A stretch of DNA of 64,000 bases from Streptomyces sp. NBC_00659 (GTDB taxonomy: Bacteria; Actinomycetota; Actinomycetes; Streptomycetales; Streptomycetaceae). The stretch's first letter is position 1. The number at the start of each line of letters is the position of its first letter. Positions 1-10,196 of the stretch are shown piece by piece. The translations under genes and the position numbers were made by a program. Under the pieces are notes generated by a model, which was given only the letters and a program-made list of their open reading frames with translations, made no database searches and was not told the DNA's origin. The stretch spans positions 806,001 to 870,000 of the forward strand of contig NZ_CP109031.1 of assembly GCF_036226925.1 (NCBI RefSeq). Direction: 5' to 3'.

Positions 1-1
1 C

Positions 2-541
2 GCGCTCGGTGTCCGCGGTACGGGCCGTTCCATGTCCCGGCGCATCGCCCGGTACTTCGCCACCATGGACGAGGTGCGCGCGGCGGATGCGGAAACGATG
101 CAGCGGGTCGAGGGCATCGGCACGGAGAAGGCCCCCTCGATCGTCGCGGAGCTGGTTGAACTGGCCCCGCTCATCGACAGGCTCGTCGCCGCCGGGGTCA
201 ACATGACCGAGCCCGGGGCCACCCCGCCCGCCCCGCCCGGCGAGGACGGCGAGGACGGCCCGGACGCGGAGGAGGGCGGGAGCGCCGGCGGGCCGCTGGC
301 CGGGATGACGGTGGTGGTCACGGGTGCGATGACCGGGGCTCTGGAGCAGCTCAGCCGCAACCAGATGAACGAGCTCATCGAGCGCGCCGGCGGCCGTTCC
401 TCCTCCAGCGTGTCGAAGAAGACGGCCCTGGTCGTGGCGGGCGAGGGCGCCGGGTCCAAGCGTGCCAAGGCCGAGACCCTGGGGGTCAGACTCGCGGCGC
501 CGGAGGAGTTCGCCGAACTCGTCGCCGACTACCTCGCCTGA
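2..541 (+). CDS. ligA: NAD-dependent DNA ligase LigA, C-terminal part
   Basis: The gene enters from the left edge, so only the last 179 residues are visible. They hold the end of the helix-hairpin-helix region, with a recognisable [11 protein letters not shown] turn, an acidic Pro/Gly/Glu/Asp-rich linker of about 30 residues, and a C-terminal BRCT domain that starts near [10 protein letters not shown]. This order (HhH, linker, BRCT) is that of bacterial NAD+-dependent DNA ligases, which seal nicks during replication and repair. The adenylation and OB domains lie outside the window. The stop overlaps the stop of the convergent GNAT gene by 13 bp. Streptomyces can carry more than one ligA-like gene, so whether this is the essential copy cannot be told from here. 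Confidence 0.88.
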   Translation, partial: ALGVRGTGRSMSRRIARYFATMDEVRAADAETMQRVEGIGTEKAPSIVAELVELAPLIDRLVAAGVNMTEPGATPPAPPGEDGEDGPDAEEGGSAGGPLAGMTVVVTGAMTGALEQLSRNQMNELIERAGGRSSSSVSKKTALVVAGEGAGSKRAKAETLGVRLAAPEEFAELVADYLA

Positions 542-1101
542 TCGCTCCGCTCACGCGTCACGCCGATCCGCCGGGCCAGCACCTGGCCCGGCCAGGTCCC
601 GGACAGGAATCGCTCGGCGGGGGTGAATCCCTGGCGCTCGTAGAACGCGACCAGTTCGCCCCCACCGCCTGCCCAGCAGTCGACCCGCAGCAGTTCGACT
701 CCGGCACGCCGGGTCTCCTCGGCGGCGTGGGCCAGGAGCGCGGCCCCGATGCCGCGGCCGGCGTACCGGCGGTCGGACACCAGCAGCCGGACGTACCGCT
801 CGGGTTCCGCGGCGGGCTCGATCGGCATCTGCGGGCTGGGCCCTGCGTCGAGGACCAGGGCCCCGACGGGTGTTCCGTCGGCCTCCGCGACGAAGGGCGC
901 GTTCTCGGTCATGTACCGCCGGACGCGCTCCGCCCCGTTCTCCGTCCCCGAGTACGGGGTCGTGCCCCACTGCTCGGTGTTGCCCCGGGCGTTCATCCAG
1001 ACCACCGCTCCATCGAGCATGTCCAGAATGGCCGGTGCGTCGGCCGGGCCGCCCGGCCGGATCCGTATCGACCGTGAGATGTCCCTCTGGGTGCTGTTCA
1101 C
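529..1101 (-). CDS. GNAT-family N-acetyltransferase
   Basis: This 190-residue protein shows the GNAT fold. Motif A, the acetyl-CoA pyrophosphate loop, appears as [13 protein letters not shown] near residues 111-123, preceded by the strand RYVRLLVS. The motif B region FYERQGF lies near residue 155. Family members transfer an acetyl group from acetyl-CoA to an amine; the substrate cannot be predicted. The strand-helix start [17 protein letters not shown] is typical, so the ATG at 1101 is reasonable. The gene converges on ligA with a 13-bp overlap and stands alone, facing away from the Fur-like regulator. Confidence 0.85.
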   Translation of the reverse strand: MNSTQRDISRSIRIRPGGPADAPAILDMLDGAVVWMNARGNTEQWGTTPYSGTENGAERVRRYMTENAPFVAEADGTPVGALVLDAGPSPQMPIEPAAEPERYVRLLVSDRRYAGRGIGAALLAHAAEETRRAGVELLRVDCWAGGGGELVAFYERQGFTPAERFLSGTWPGQVLARRIGVTRERSDQAR

Positions 1102-1268
1102 GGCGGAAGCCTAGGCCGCACGGGTGGCCCGCCACAGGGCAGGCCGCCGAAAGGATCACCGCTGGCGAGTCCGCCGACCGGCCGCCGTCGAGCGTCCGCC
1201 TCGGCGACCGCCGTCCGCCGTCGGCTGTCCGCTCTGCCGTCTGCCGTCTGCCGGGATCCGGGCGGATG

Positions 1269-1679
1269 CTAGACGCACGAAGGGCACAACCCCCGATAGG
1301 TGACCTCCACGGCGGCCACGGTGAACCCGAATCGTTCCGTCGCCGGAAGGTCGGCCAGCGGGTCGCCGGCCGGGTGGACGTCACGGACGGTGCCGCAGGC
1401 GGAGCACACCAGATGCTGGTGCGGCCGGTGCGCGTTGGGGTCGTAGCGCTTGGCGCGGCCGTCGGTGGAGACCTCGATGACCTCGCCGAGCGAGACCAGC
1501 TCCCCCAGCGCGTTGTAGACGGTCGCCCGGGAGATCTCGGGCAGCCGTTCGGCCGCACGGGCATGCACCTCGTCGGCCGTGAGATGCACATGATCACCGT
1601 CGAGGACCTCCGCAACGACGCGCCGCTGGGAAGTCATCCGCCAGCCACGTCCTCGCAGTCGCTCCAGCAGGTCACTCAT
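1269..1679 (-). CDS. Fur-family regulator, peroxide-sensing PerR/CatR type
   Basis: This 136-residue protein has a winged helix (TSQRRVVAEVL then ISRATVYNAL for the recognition helix) and a Fur-type dimerisation domain. Two CxxC pairs (CSAC near 95, CPSC near the C-terminus) form the structural zinc site, and HVHLTADEVH near 30-40 contains the oxidisable histidine region of PerR-type sensors. It is divergent from katG. In actinobacteria, Fur-type FurA/FurS/CatR proteins repress adjacent catalase or catalase-peroxidase genes and are released by peroxide, so that is its probable role. Elsewhere furA or furS usually lies directly upstream of the catalase-peroxidase gene in the same orientation; the divergent layout is a variation. 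The ATG at 1679 is preceded by AAAGGTG. Confidence 0.88.
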   Translation of the reverse strand: MSDLLERLRGRGWRMTSQRRVVAEVLDGDHVHLTADEVHARAAERLPEISRATVYNALGELVSLGEVIEVSTDGRAKRYDPNAHRPHQHLVCSACGTVRDVHPAGDPLADLPATERFGFTVAAVEVTYRGLCPSCV

Positions 1680-1766
1680 ATCGGTTCACCTTTTCAGGAT
1701 CGGTGGGAACCCGCAGTTTATCGGTGCGCATCCTGGGTCCGATCGAATATGGGTCTGGTGTTCTTC

Positions 1767-1794
1767 TTGACTTGGACTCTGTCCATTGTAGGAT
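1767..1794 (+). promoter_or_regulatory. katG promoter with operator in the spacer
   Basis: A -35 box TTGACT (1767-1772) and a -10 box TAGGAT (1789-1794) are separated by 16 bp. The spacer contains the palindrome TGGAC-tct-GTCCA (1773-1785). A Fur-type repressor bound there would directly block RNA polymerase. The region is AT-rich relative to its surroundings. That this is the regulator's site is inferred from position and symmetry. Confidence 0.6.
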
Positions 1795-1851
1795 CGTTTT
1801 TGGCACTGGCCAAGGGACAAGAAGACTTCGGTACGAGCAGGAGAGACACAG

Positions 1852-1899
1852 ATGTCGGGACCACCGCCGCGGAACCACGCGGCGCCGGCCTGCGAGTGA
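1852..1899 (+). CDS. Possible 15-residue leader peptide ahead of katG
   Basis: The ATG is preceded by AGCAGGAG at suitable spacing and opens a 15-codon frame (MSGPPPRNHAAPACE) about 55 bp after the predicted katG -10 box. It ends in a Cys-Glu pair before TGA. Nothing shows that it is translated. It could be an upstream regulatory peptide or chance. Reported because it has a better ribosome site than most short frames here. Confidence 0.25.
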   Translation: MSGPPPRNHAAPACE

Positions 1900-1911
1900 C
1901 GGCCGCCGTGA

Positions 1912-4494
<2,583 letters not shown>

Positions 4495-4497
4495 GGT

Positions 4498-4520
4498 CGG
4501 GCGGCGCCTGACGCCGCCCG
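4498..4520 (+). terminator. Hairpin after katG
   Basis: A 9-bp stem CGGGCGGCG/CGCCGCCCG with a 5-nt loop begins four bases after the katG stop. It forms a tandem pair with the hairpin at 4532-4567. Confidence 0.7.
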
Positions 4521-4531
4521 ACACGGCCTGA

Positions 4532-4567
4532 CGTACGGGCCGGTCCCCACGGGGGCCGGCCCGTACG
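4532..4567 (+). terminator. Second, stronger hairpin after katG
   Basis: A 12-bp stem CGTACGGGCCGG/CCGGCCCGTACG continues inward through TCCCC/GGGGG pairing. There is no long U-tract, which is usual for Streptomyces terminators. It insulates katG from the following lpd gene. Confidence 0.75.
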
Positions 4568-4649
4568 CGTTCCCCTGCGTGAGAGGCCGCGGTGTTCCAG
4601 GCCGCGCCCGTCGCGCCGCCGGGGGCGGTGGCGTTCTAGGCTGAAGGTC

Positions 4650-6050
4650 ATGAGCTCACACTTTGACGTGGTGGTCCTGGGCGCCGGCCCGGGAGGATAT
4701 GTCGCGGCGATCCGGGCCGCCCAGCTCGGACTCAGCACGGCGATCATCGAGGAGAAGTACTGGGGCGGTGTGTGTCTCAACGTGGGGTGCATCCCGTCGA
4801 AGGCGCTGCTGCGCAACGCGGAGCTCGCCCACATCTTCACCCAGGAGGCCAAGACCTTCGGTATCCAGGTGAACGGGGAGGTCAGCTTCGACTACGGAGC
4901 GGCCTTCACCCGCAGTCGCAAGGTGGCGGACGGACGCGTCAAGGGCGTCCACTACCTGATGAAGAAGAACAAGATCACCCAGTACAGCGGCCGTGGCACC
5001 TTCCGCGACGACCACACGCTCGACGTCGCCCTGGCCGACGGCGGCACGGAGACGGTCACCTTCGGCAACTGCATCGTCGCCGCCGGCGCGACCACCAAGC
5101 TGCTCCCCGGAACCTCACTGAGCGAGCGTGTGGTGACGTACGAGGAGCAGATCCTGTCGGACACCCTCCCGGACAGCATCGTCATCGCGGGTGCCGGCGC
5201 CATCGGCGTGGAGTTCGCCTACGTGCTCCACAACTACGGCGTCCAGGTCACCCTCGTCGAATTCCTCGACCGGATCGTCCCGTTGGAGGACGAGGAGGTC
5301 TCCGCCGAACTGGCCCGCCGCTACAAGCGGCTCGGCGTCAATGTGCTGACCTCCACCCGTGTCGAGGCGATCGACGACTCCGGGGACAGGGTCAAGGTCA
5401 TGGTGACCACGGGCGGCCAGCGGCAGACGCTGGAAGCCGGCAAGGTGCTCCAGGCGATCGGGTTCCAGCCGCGTGTGCAGGGCTACGGGCTGGAGAACAC
5501 CGGGGTGAAGCTCACCGACCGCGGTGCGATCGACATCGACGGCCGGTGCCGTACGAGCGTGCCGCACATCTACGCCATCGGAGACGTGACGGCGAAGCTG
5601 ATGCTGGCCCACGCCGCCGAGTCGATGGGCATCGTCGCCGCGGAGACGATCGCCGACGCCGAGACCATGGAACTCGACTACGTCATGATCCCGCGGGCGA
5701 CCTACTGCCAGCCGCAGATCGCCAGTTTCGGCTGGACAGAGGCGCAGGCACGCGAGAGGGGCTTCGACGTCAAGGTGGCGAAGTTCCCGTTCACGGCGAA
5801 CGGAAAGGCCCACGGCCTGGGCGAGACGGCGGGATTCGTCAAGATCCTCAGCGACGCGCGCTACGGCGAACTCCTCGGCGCCCATCTGATCGGCCCCGAA
5901 GTCACTGAACTGCTGCCGGAGTTGACGCTCGCTCAGCAGTGGGACCTGACGGTCCACGAGGTCGCGCGCAATGTGCACGGGCACCCGACGCTCGGCGAGG
6001 CGGTCAAGGAGGCCGTACACGGGCTGGCCGGTCACATGATCAATATGTGA
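4650..6050 (+). CDS. lpdA: Dihydrolipoyl dehydrogenase (E3)
   Basis: This 466-residue flavoprotein reoxidises dihydrolipoamide for the pyruvate, 2-oxoglutarate or branched-chain dehydrogenase complexes, or for glycine cleavage. The FAD-binding GAGPGG lies at residues 11-16. The redox-active disulfide motif [13 protein letters not shown] gives C42 and C47. A second Rossmann motif [10 protein letters not shown] binds NAD. The C-terminal His-Glu pair is H445/E450 (HPTLGE). Length and motif order are normal. No E1 or E2 genes are adjacent, so it probably serves complexes encoded elsewhere. The ATG at 4650 fits the conserved beginning [12 protein letters not shown]. Confidence 0.95.
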   Translation: MSSHFDVVVLGAGPGGYVAAIRAAQLGLSTAIIEEKYWGGVCLNVGCIPSKALLRNAELAHIFTQEAKTFGIQVNGEVSFDYGAAFTRSRKVADGRVKGVHYLMKKNKITQYSGRGTFRDDHTLDVALADGGTETVTFGNCIVAAGATTKLLPGTSLSERVVTYEEQILSDTLPDSIVIAGAGAIGVEFAYVLHNYGVQVTLVEFLDRIVPLEDEEVSAELARRYKRLGVNVLTSTRVEAIDDSGDRVKVMVTTGGQRQTLEAGKVLQAIGFQPRVQGYGLENTGVKLTDRGAIDIDGRCRTSVPHIYAIGDVTAKLMLAHAAESMGIVAAETIADAETMELDYVMIPRATYCQPQIASFGWTEAQARERGFDVKVAKFPFTANGKAHGLGETAGFVKILSDARYGELLGAHLIGPEVTELLPELTLAQQWDLTVHEVARNVHGHPTLGEAVKEAVHGLAGHMINM

Positions 6051-6469
6051 CGGGTGAATGCCGCCGCACTCCTTCCGACCTGCAGCGCAGCGCTGCGCAG
6101 CGCAGCGAGCCAGGAAGGGGTGCGGCAGCGTCTCTGGGACTTGGACTTCTCCGGGACTTTGGGCCTGCGGTGGGCTACGGGCCATGCTCCACGGCCCGGC
6201 CGACCGGCCGCGGTCACGCGAAGATCGTTCGATGGCGCCGCCGGGCTGCCGCAGGATCACGCCAACCGAAATGGCGTCCGAGTCTTCGGCCGGGTGAGCA
6301 CCAGATCGCCGCCGGTGGGTGTCACCATCCCTCAGCACTCCCTCGCCACGGCCACCGTCACAATGTCACGAACCTGTTCGAAGACCGCACCCGCTCGGTG
6401 CGATCAGGCGGCAGCACCGCTCCCATGAGGCATGATCACCGGGACATTCCGAATCCCGGGGGACTTCTC
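6051..6469. other. 419-bp intergenic region
   Basis: It holds the long hairpin at 6063-6126 and otherwise no supportable gene. Short reading frames in several frames have unbiased codon usage. The lipoprotein promoter presumably lies in its right half but I see no convincing hexamers. Confidence 0.5.
6063..6126 (+). terminator. Long hairpin after lpdA
   Basis: Arms GCCGCACTCCTTCC (6063-6076) and GGAAGGGGTGCGGC (6113-6126) pair over 14 bp with a single G-U wobble. The 36-nt loop contains an internal palindrome, GCGCAGCGCTGCGC. It starts 13 bp after the lpdA stop, so a terminator or 3'-stabilising role is likely. A small mobile hairpin element is an alternative. Confidence 0.6.
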
Positions 6470-7144
6470 ATGGCTCACACAGTTCGTTCACGCCGTACCA
6501 CCGCCGCACTCGCCGCTCTGTCGATCGGCATCCTGGCCCTGACCGCATGCAACGGTGACGCTGAGAACGACGCGGCCACCCCGGGCACGCACGCGAGCCC
6601 TTCCGCTACGGGTACGGACGAGGCCACCGACACGCCCTCGTCGGCCGACCCGGGGGACGGTGGCGGCGGCAGCGGGAAGTCCTCCGACAGCCCCAGCACC
6701 CCGCCGTCGTCGGCGAAGCCCGCGGCCGACGACGACCAGGACGGAGGTGTCGGCATGTGCGAGACCGCCGACCTCACCTACAACGTCACCGTCGCGTCCA
6801 GGCCTGTCAACCACGCCTTGCTGACCGCCGGCAACAAGGGCAGCGACCCCTGTCTGCTGTCGGCGAACGAGCTGGTGATCACGATCCCGGGGCTCGACGG
6901 CGCCGCCGGGCACATGGGACCCGAAGGCAAGGACTGGATTCTGAAGCCCGGCGAGAGCGCGTATGCCGGGATCATGTTCTCGCGCGCCGACACCGCGGGT
7001 GGCAAGAGCGCCGACAAGGTGGAGGTGGCACTCACCGCTTCCGAGAGCCCGATGACCGTTCCGGTCAAGGGTGGCCCCATCACGGTCAACGACAGCCAGG
7101 TCACCAGCTTCTTCGGTACCGCCGAGGACGCGCTGACCTACTGA
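6470..7144 (+). CDS. DUF4232-type lipoprotein
   Basis: This 224-residue protein begins with a charged n-region, a hydrophobic stretch and the lipobox LTAC, so it should be lipid-anchored on the outer face of the membrane. A Ser/Thr/Asp/Gly/Pro-rich linker runs from about residue 25 to 95, followed by a domain with two cysteines (MCETADL and DPCLLSANE) and the beta-strand pattern of DUF4232, common in Streptomyces lipoproteins and of unknown function. The ATG at 6470 is preceded by GGGGG and directly precedes the signal sequence; the longer upstream frame is not credible. No operon partner is obvious. Confidence 0.82.
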   Translation: MAHTVRSRRTTAALAALSIGILALTACNGDAENDAATPGTHASPSATGTDEATDTPSSADPGDGGGGSGKSSDSPSTPPSSAKPAADDDQDGGVGMCETADLTYNVTVASRPVNHALLTAGNKGSDPCLLSANELVITIPGLDGAAGHMGPEGKDWILKPGESAYAGIMFSRADTAGGKSADKVEVALTASESPMTVPVKGGPITVNDSQVTSFFGTAEDALTY

Positions 7145-7524
7145 GCTCTTTCAGCGTGGCCACTGACGGGGACGGGCTCGACGCCCGCAACGCACGAGGC
7201 TCCTGTGCCGCCGGGGAGGTGATCGAAGACTCAGCCCCCAGGCTCAGGAGCCTCGTCGGTTCCGAATTCAGCCGCACGCGACCTGCCCCACGCCCTGGTC
7301 GAGTGGGCCACCGTGCTCATCGTCACCAGTGAGGGTGACCGCCGCCGCAAGCTCCCACCGCACCAGCGTGGGCCCGCCTGACATACGTCGCCGTGGGCAC
7401 CGTCGAGGACGTGCGCTCATGAGAAGGAGCAGCACGGCTCTGCCGAATCGCCGCGCGGACGACGACGCACCAGGCCTTGTGCACCACCCTTCAGGCCGGG
7501 GCGGCGAGGCGTATCAGGCTTCCT
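7145..7524. other. 380-bp intergenic region with transposase remnant
   Basis: Apart from the transposase-like scrap at 7262-7377 I see no gene. The short frames here have irregular codon use. Confidence 0.45.
7262..7377 (+). pseudogene. Fragment of an IS5-type transposase N-terminus
   Basis: One frame reads DLPHALVEWATVLIVTSEGD followed by RRRKLPPHQRG, then stops. This resembles the N-terminal segment of transposases frequent in Streptomyces IS5-family elements (LPHALVEWVTMLIVTREGDR). Similarity ends abruptly at the TGA at 7375-7377 and no terminal inverted repeats or further transposase sequence remain, so it is a decayed remnant. The match is from memory of the family and needs a protein search. 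Confidence 0.45.
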
Positions 7525-8217
7525 TCACGGGTTCGAGGGGGCGCAGCCGGTCAGTACGCCCGCGGTCAGGGTGAGGTGCTCGGCCAGCAGGCCGGCCGCG
7601 GTGTCGGTGTCGCGGGCCAGCGCCGCCTCTTCCAACCGGCGGTGTTCGTCGGCGCCGTCCCGGTCGGGGTTGCGGTGCGCCGACCAGCGGCGAGCCAGCT
7701 CGCTCGCGGTCCACAGACGGTCGAAGGTCTCCAGCAGGACGGGGTTGCCGCAGCCCTCCAGCAGGGTGCGATGGAACGCCCTGTGGACTTCGGACCATGC
7801 GGCGCTGTAGTACTCGCCCTCCTCCGGCACGTACGCCGGGGTGCGGACCAGACGGTGGTGCGCGGCTCGTACGCGGGCCTCCCAGTCGACGTCACCGCGC
7901 TCGATGGACATACGCAACATGACTGGTTCGATGGTCCGGCGGGCTTCCGCGATCTCCTGCCAGCGGCGGTCCGAGAAGGACGGGACTGCGAAACCGCGGT
8001 TGGGCAGCCGGTCGGCGAGACCCTCACCGACCACCCGCACGAGCGCCTCGCGCACGACGGCCAGGCTCACGCCCTGTTCCTTGGCGAGGTCCTGCGGTTT
8101 GAGGGCGTCGCCGGGAGCGTAGGTGCCGCGCATGATCGCGTCCCGCAGGTGCGCGTAGACCTGCTCGGAGAGCATCTGCTTCCCCGGCGAGTTCGAGGTG
8201 TGGGCCGTCTGGGTCAT
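7525..8217 (-). CDS. GntR-family regulator, FadR subfamily
   Basis: This 230-residue protein has an N-terminal winged helix (residues about 15-80; QVYAHLRDAIMRGTYAPGD then VSLAVVREALVRVVGEGL) and a C-terminal all-helical FCD ligand domain with metal-binding histidines (HRAFHRTLLEGC). FadR-type proteins typically bind small organic acids. It is divergent from a PEBP-family gene across 154 bp that contain a perfect 14-bp AT-rich palindrome, the likely operator. The arrangement suggests it controls itself and the PEBP gene. Confidence 0.88.
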   Translation of the reverse strand: MTQTAHTSNSPGKQMLSEQVYAHLRDAIMRGTYAPGDALKPQDLAKEQGVSLAVVREALVRVVGEGLADRLPNRGFAVPSFSDRRWQEIAEARRTIEPVMLRMSIERGDVDWEARVRAAHHRLVRTPAYVPEEGEYYSAAWSEVHRAFHRTLLEGCGNPVLLETFDRLWTASELARRWSAHRNPDRDGADEHRRLEEAALARDTDTAAGLLAEHLTLTAGVLTGCAPSNP

Positions 8218-8241
8218 GCCGTCAGCGTAGACGATCCAGAA

Positions 8242-8255
8242 AATAATCGATTATT
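8242..8255. promoter_or_regulatory. Perfect 14-bp palindrome, probable GntR operator
   Basis: AATAATCGATTATT is a perfect palindrome and the most AT-rich stretch for kilobases. It lies 25 bp upstream of the GntR start and 117 bp upstream of the PEBP start, where it can control both promoters. Assignment to the adjacent GntR protein is inferred from position. Confidence 0.6.
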
Positions 8256-8371
8256 AGTGTTATCGTCGATCCAATGGTTGCCGAAGACGACGGCGATACC
8301 TCTACGCGACGCTGTCAACCCTCCGCCGGCCGCATCACCACCCCTCAGTACGGCACGAAAGGAACGACGCG

Positions 8372-8911
8372 ATGAGCAGCAACGACCCGTTCGCCCGCCT
8401 CCCCGAGGCGGCCTCCTTCACCGTCACCAGCACCACCCTCACCGACGGCGCCGCCTGGTCGCCCGAGCAGCTCTCCGGCATCTTCGGCGTCCCCGGCGGA
8501 AAGGACGTCTCCCCGCAGCTGTCCTGGAGCGGCGCCCCGGAAGACACCAAGAGCTACGCCGTCACTCTCTACGACCCCGATGCCCCTACCGGATCCGGTT
8601 TCTGGCACTGGGCGGTCGCCGACATCCCCGCCACCGTCACCGAGCTGCCCGAGGGCGCCGGCGACGACACCGGCTCGGGCCTGCCCGAGGGTGCCTTCCA
8701 GCTGCCCAACGACGCCCGCGCAGCCCGCTTCATCGGCGCCGCCCCGCCGGCCGGGCACGGCCCGCACCGCTACTTCACCGTGGTGCACGCCCTCGACGTC
8801 GCCTCCATCGGCGTCGCGGCCGACGCCACCCCGGCCGTCCTCGGCTTCACCATGGCCGGTCATGTCCTCGGCCGCGCAGTCCTGACCGCCACCGCCGAAA
8901 CCCCCGCCTGA
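8372..8911 (+). CDS. YbhB/YbcL-type PEBP (Raf kinase inhibitor-like) protein
   Basis: This 179-residue protein contains the phosphatidylethanolamine-binding protein fold. The motif DPDAPTGSGFWHW (about residues 69-81) and the pocket element GPHRYFTVVHALD (about 129-141) are the conserved ligand-site segments. Bacterial members are cytosolic or secreted; their physiological ligand is unknown. No signal peptide is present. The ATG follows GAAAGGAACGACGCG. It is divergent from the GntR regulator and is followed 8 bp later by the DmdR-type gene, so the two may be co-transcribed. Confidence 0.88.
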   Translation: MSSNDPFARLPEAASFTVTSTTLTDGAAWSPEQLSGIFGVPGGKDVSPQLSWSGAPEDTKSYAVTLYDPDAPTGSGFWHWAVADIPATVTELPEGAGDDTGSGLPEGAFQLPNDARAARFIGAAPPAGHGPHRYFTVVHALDVASIGVAADATPAVLGFTMAGHVLGRAVLTATAETPA

Positions 8912-8919
8912 GGGGCAGC

Positions 8920-9612
8920 ATGCCCCGACTCATCGACACCACGGAGATGTATCTCCGCACCATCCTCGAGCTGGAGGAGGAAGGTGTGATCCCCATGCGC
9001 GCCCGTATCGCCGAACGTCTCGACCAGAGCGGGCCGACCGTCAGCCAGACGGTGGCACGCATGGAGCGCGACGGTCTCCTGCACGTCGCCGAGGACCGGC
9101 AACTGGAACTGGCGGAGGAGGGCCGGCGGATCGCCACGCGCGTGATGCGCAAGCACCGGCTCGCGGAGTGCCTGCTCGTCGACGTGATCGGCCTGGCGTG
9201 GGAGCAGGTGCACGCCGAGGCGTGCCGCTGGGAGCACGTGATGAGCGAGGCCGTGGAGCGGCGTGTGCTCGAGCTGCTGCGCCATCCGGCCGAGTCGCCG
9301 TACGGCAACCCGATCCCGGGCCTGGAGGAGCTGGGCGAGAAGAACACCGTGGATCCGTTCCCCGACGAGGACATGGTCAGCCTCAGCGACCTTCAGCCCG
9401 GTCCGAACGGCACGAGCGCGGTCGTACGGCGCATCAGGGAGTTGATCCAGACCGACCTCCAGCTGATGTACAGCCTGCGGCGCGCCGGGGTGCGGCCCGG
9501 CGCGGTCGTGAGCGTGACGTCGTCGCCCTGCGGCGTGACGGTCGGCAGCGGCGGGGAAGCCGCCGAACTCCCCACGCAGGCCGCCGCGCACATCTTCGTG
9601 GCCGAACGCTGA
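8920..9612 (+). CDS. dmdR: DtxR/IdeR-family iron-dependent repressor (DmdR type)
   Basis: This 230-residue protein has the three DtxR-family parts: an N-terminal winged helix (TTEMYLRTILELEEEG, then the recognition region QSGPTVSQTVARMERDG), a metal-binding dimerisation domain (HRLAECLLVDVIG, EACRWEHVMSE, with the Cys/Glu/His ligands of metal site 2), and a C-terminal SH3-like domain. In Streptomyces, DmdR proteins repress siderophore and iron-uptake genes when Fe2+ is bound. Whether this is the dmdR1 or dmdR2 equivalent cannot be settled here. It is 8 bp downstream of the PEBP gene and ends in a strong terminator. Confidence 0.9.
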   Translation: MPRLIDTTEMYLRTILELEEEGVIPMRARIAERLDQSGPTVSQTVARMERDGLLHVAEDRQLELAEEGRRIATRVMRKHRLAECLLVDVIGLAWEQVHAEACRWEHVMSEAVERRVLELLRHPAESPYGNPIPGLEELGEKNTVDPFPDEDMVSLSDLQPGPNGTSAVVRRIRELIQTDLQLMYSLRRAGVRPGAVVSVTSSPCGVTVGSGGEAAELPTQAAAHIFVAER

Positions 9613-9652
9613 GCCCAGCCGGGCGCCGGCCCGTTGCCGTGGCCCGTGCAGG

Positions 9653-9700
9653 AACGGGGACGGCCCTCGACCACGATCGTGTTCGAGGGCCGTCCCCGTT
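9653..9700 (+). terminator. Strong terminator after the DmdR-type gene
   Basis: AACGGGGACGGCCCTCGA (9653-9670) pairs perfectly with 9683-9700, an 18-bp stem with a 12-nt loop. Symmetry allows bidirectional function. Confidence 0.85.
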
Positions 9701-9936
9701 GATTCAGCGGAAGGTGCGCACGAGCTCGCCCCGCGTGTGACGGTTGGCCGGTTCTCCCAGGCCGTGTCCACGAGGTCGTCGATCACGCCGGGAGGTTGCC
9801 CGGATCGCAGCCCGGACAGTTCTCGATCCGCTCGCCGGAAGGGCGGTCGGCCAACACCACCCCTGACCCGCCATCGGCCAACCACACTCCCGACAACGCC
9901 TCTGACCAGGCCGGACAGCGCAACGCTGCCGGAGTA

Positions 9937-10160
9937 CTAAATCGCTGGCGTGCGACCCGATGGCGCTTGTACGTTGGGATCGCGACCGCGCCTTCCGATG
10001 CGCTCGGCTGCGGCTACTTCCTTCCGAAAACCAAGTGACGCCGCCGCCACCTTTGATCTCGGCAGGCGCGGGCGTGTTCGCCCCGTCGGGGCGTCTTCGC
10101 CCCGTCGGCCTTTTGGCCGGGGCCGTCCAAGTCCTTTGAATCCGGGGGGATTCGCTGCCT
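9937..10160 (+). ncRNA. Candidate structured RNA upstream of TROVE gene
   Basis: Several helices cluster here: GCGACCC/GGGATCGC (9952-9983, one bulge), CGCCCC-gtc-GGGGCG (10079-10093), CGGCC-tttt-GGCCG (10106-10119) and GAATCC-gggg-GGATTC (10138-10153). Bacterial TROVE (Ro/Rsr) genes often sit beside genes for Y RNAs that the protein binds, some with tRNA-like modules. No promoter or tRNA-like core can be confirmed by eye, so the RNA and its ends are hypothetical. It could also be a structured 5' UTR. Confidence 0.35.
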
Positions 10161-10196
10161 CGTCACACCCCACGCGTCTCCAAGATCTGGTCCGAG

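Larger units (their letters stand above)
8860..9885 (-). other. 341-codon open frame antisense to the DmdR-type gene
   Basis: An uninterrupted frame on the minus strand spans the whole DmdR-type gene. In S. coelicolor an antiparallel gene overlapping dmdR1, called adm, has been reported to be expressed. High GC makes long antisense frames common by chance, and the composition here is the usual shadow type. Recorded only because of the published precedent; coding status is unproven. Confidence 0.15.
9613..10196. other. 584-bp non-coding region before the TROVE gene
   Basis: It contains the terminator of the DmdR-type gene (9653-9700), a stretch without supportable genes (9701-9936), and a hairpin-rich segment (9937-10160) described as a candidate structured RNA. 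Confidence 0.5.
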
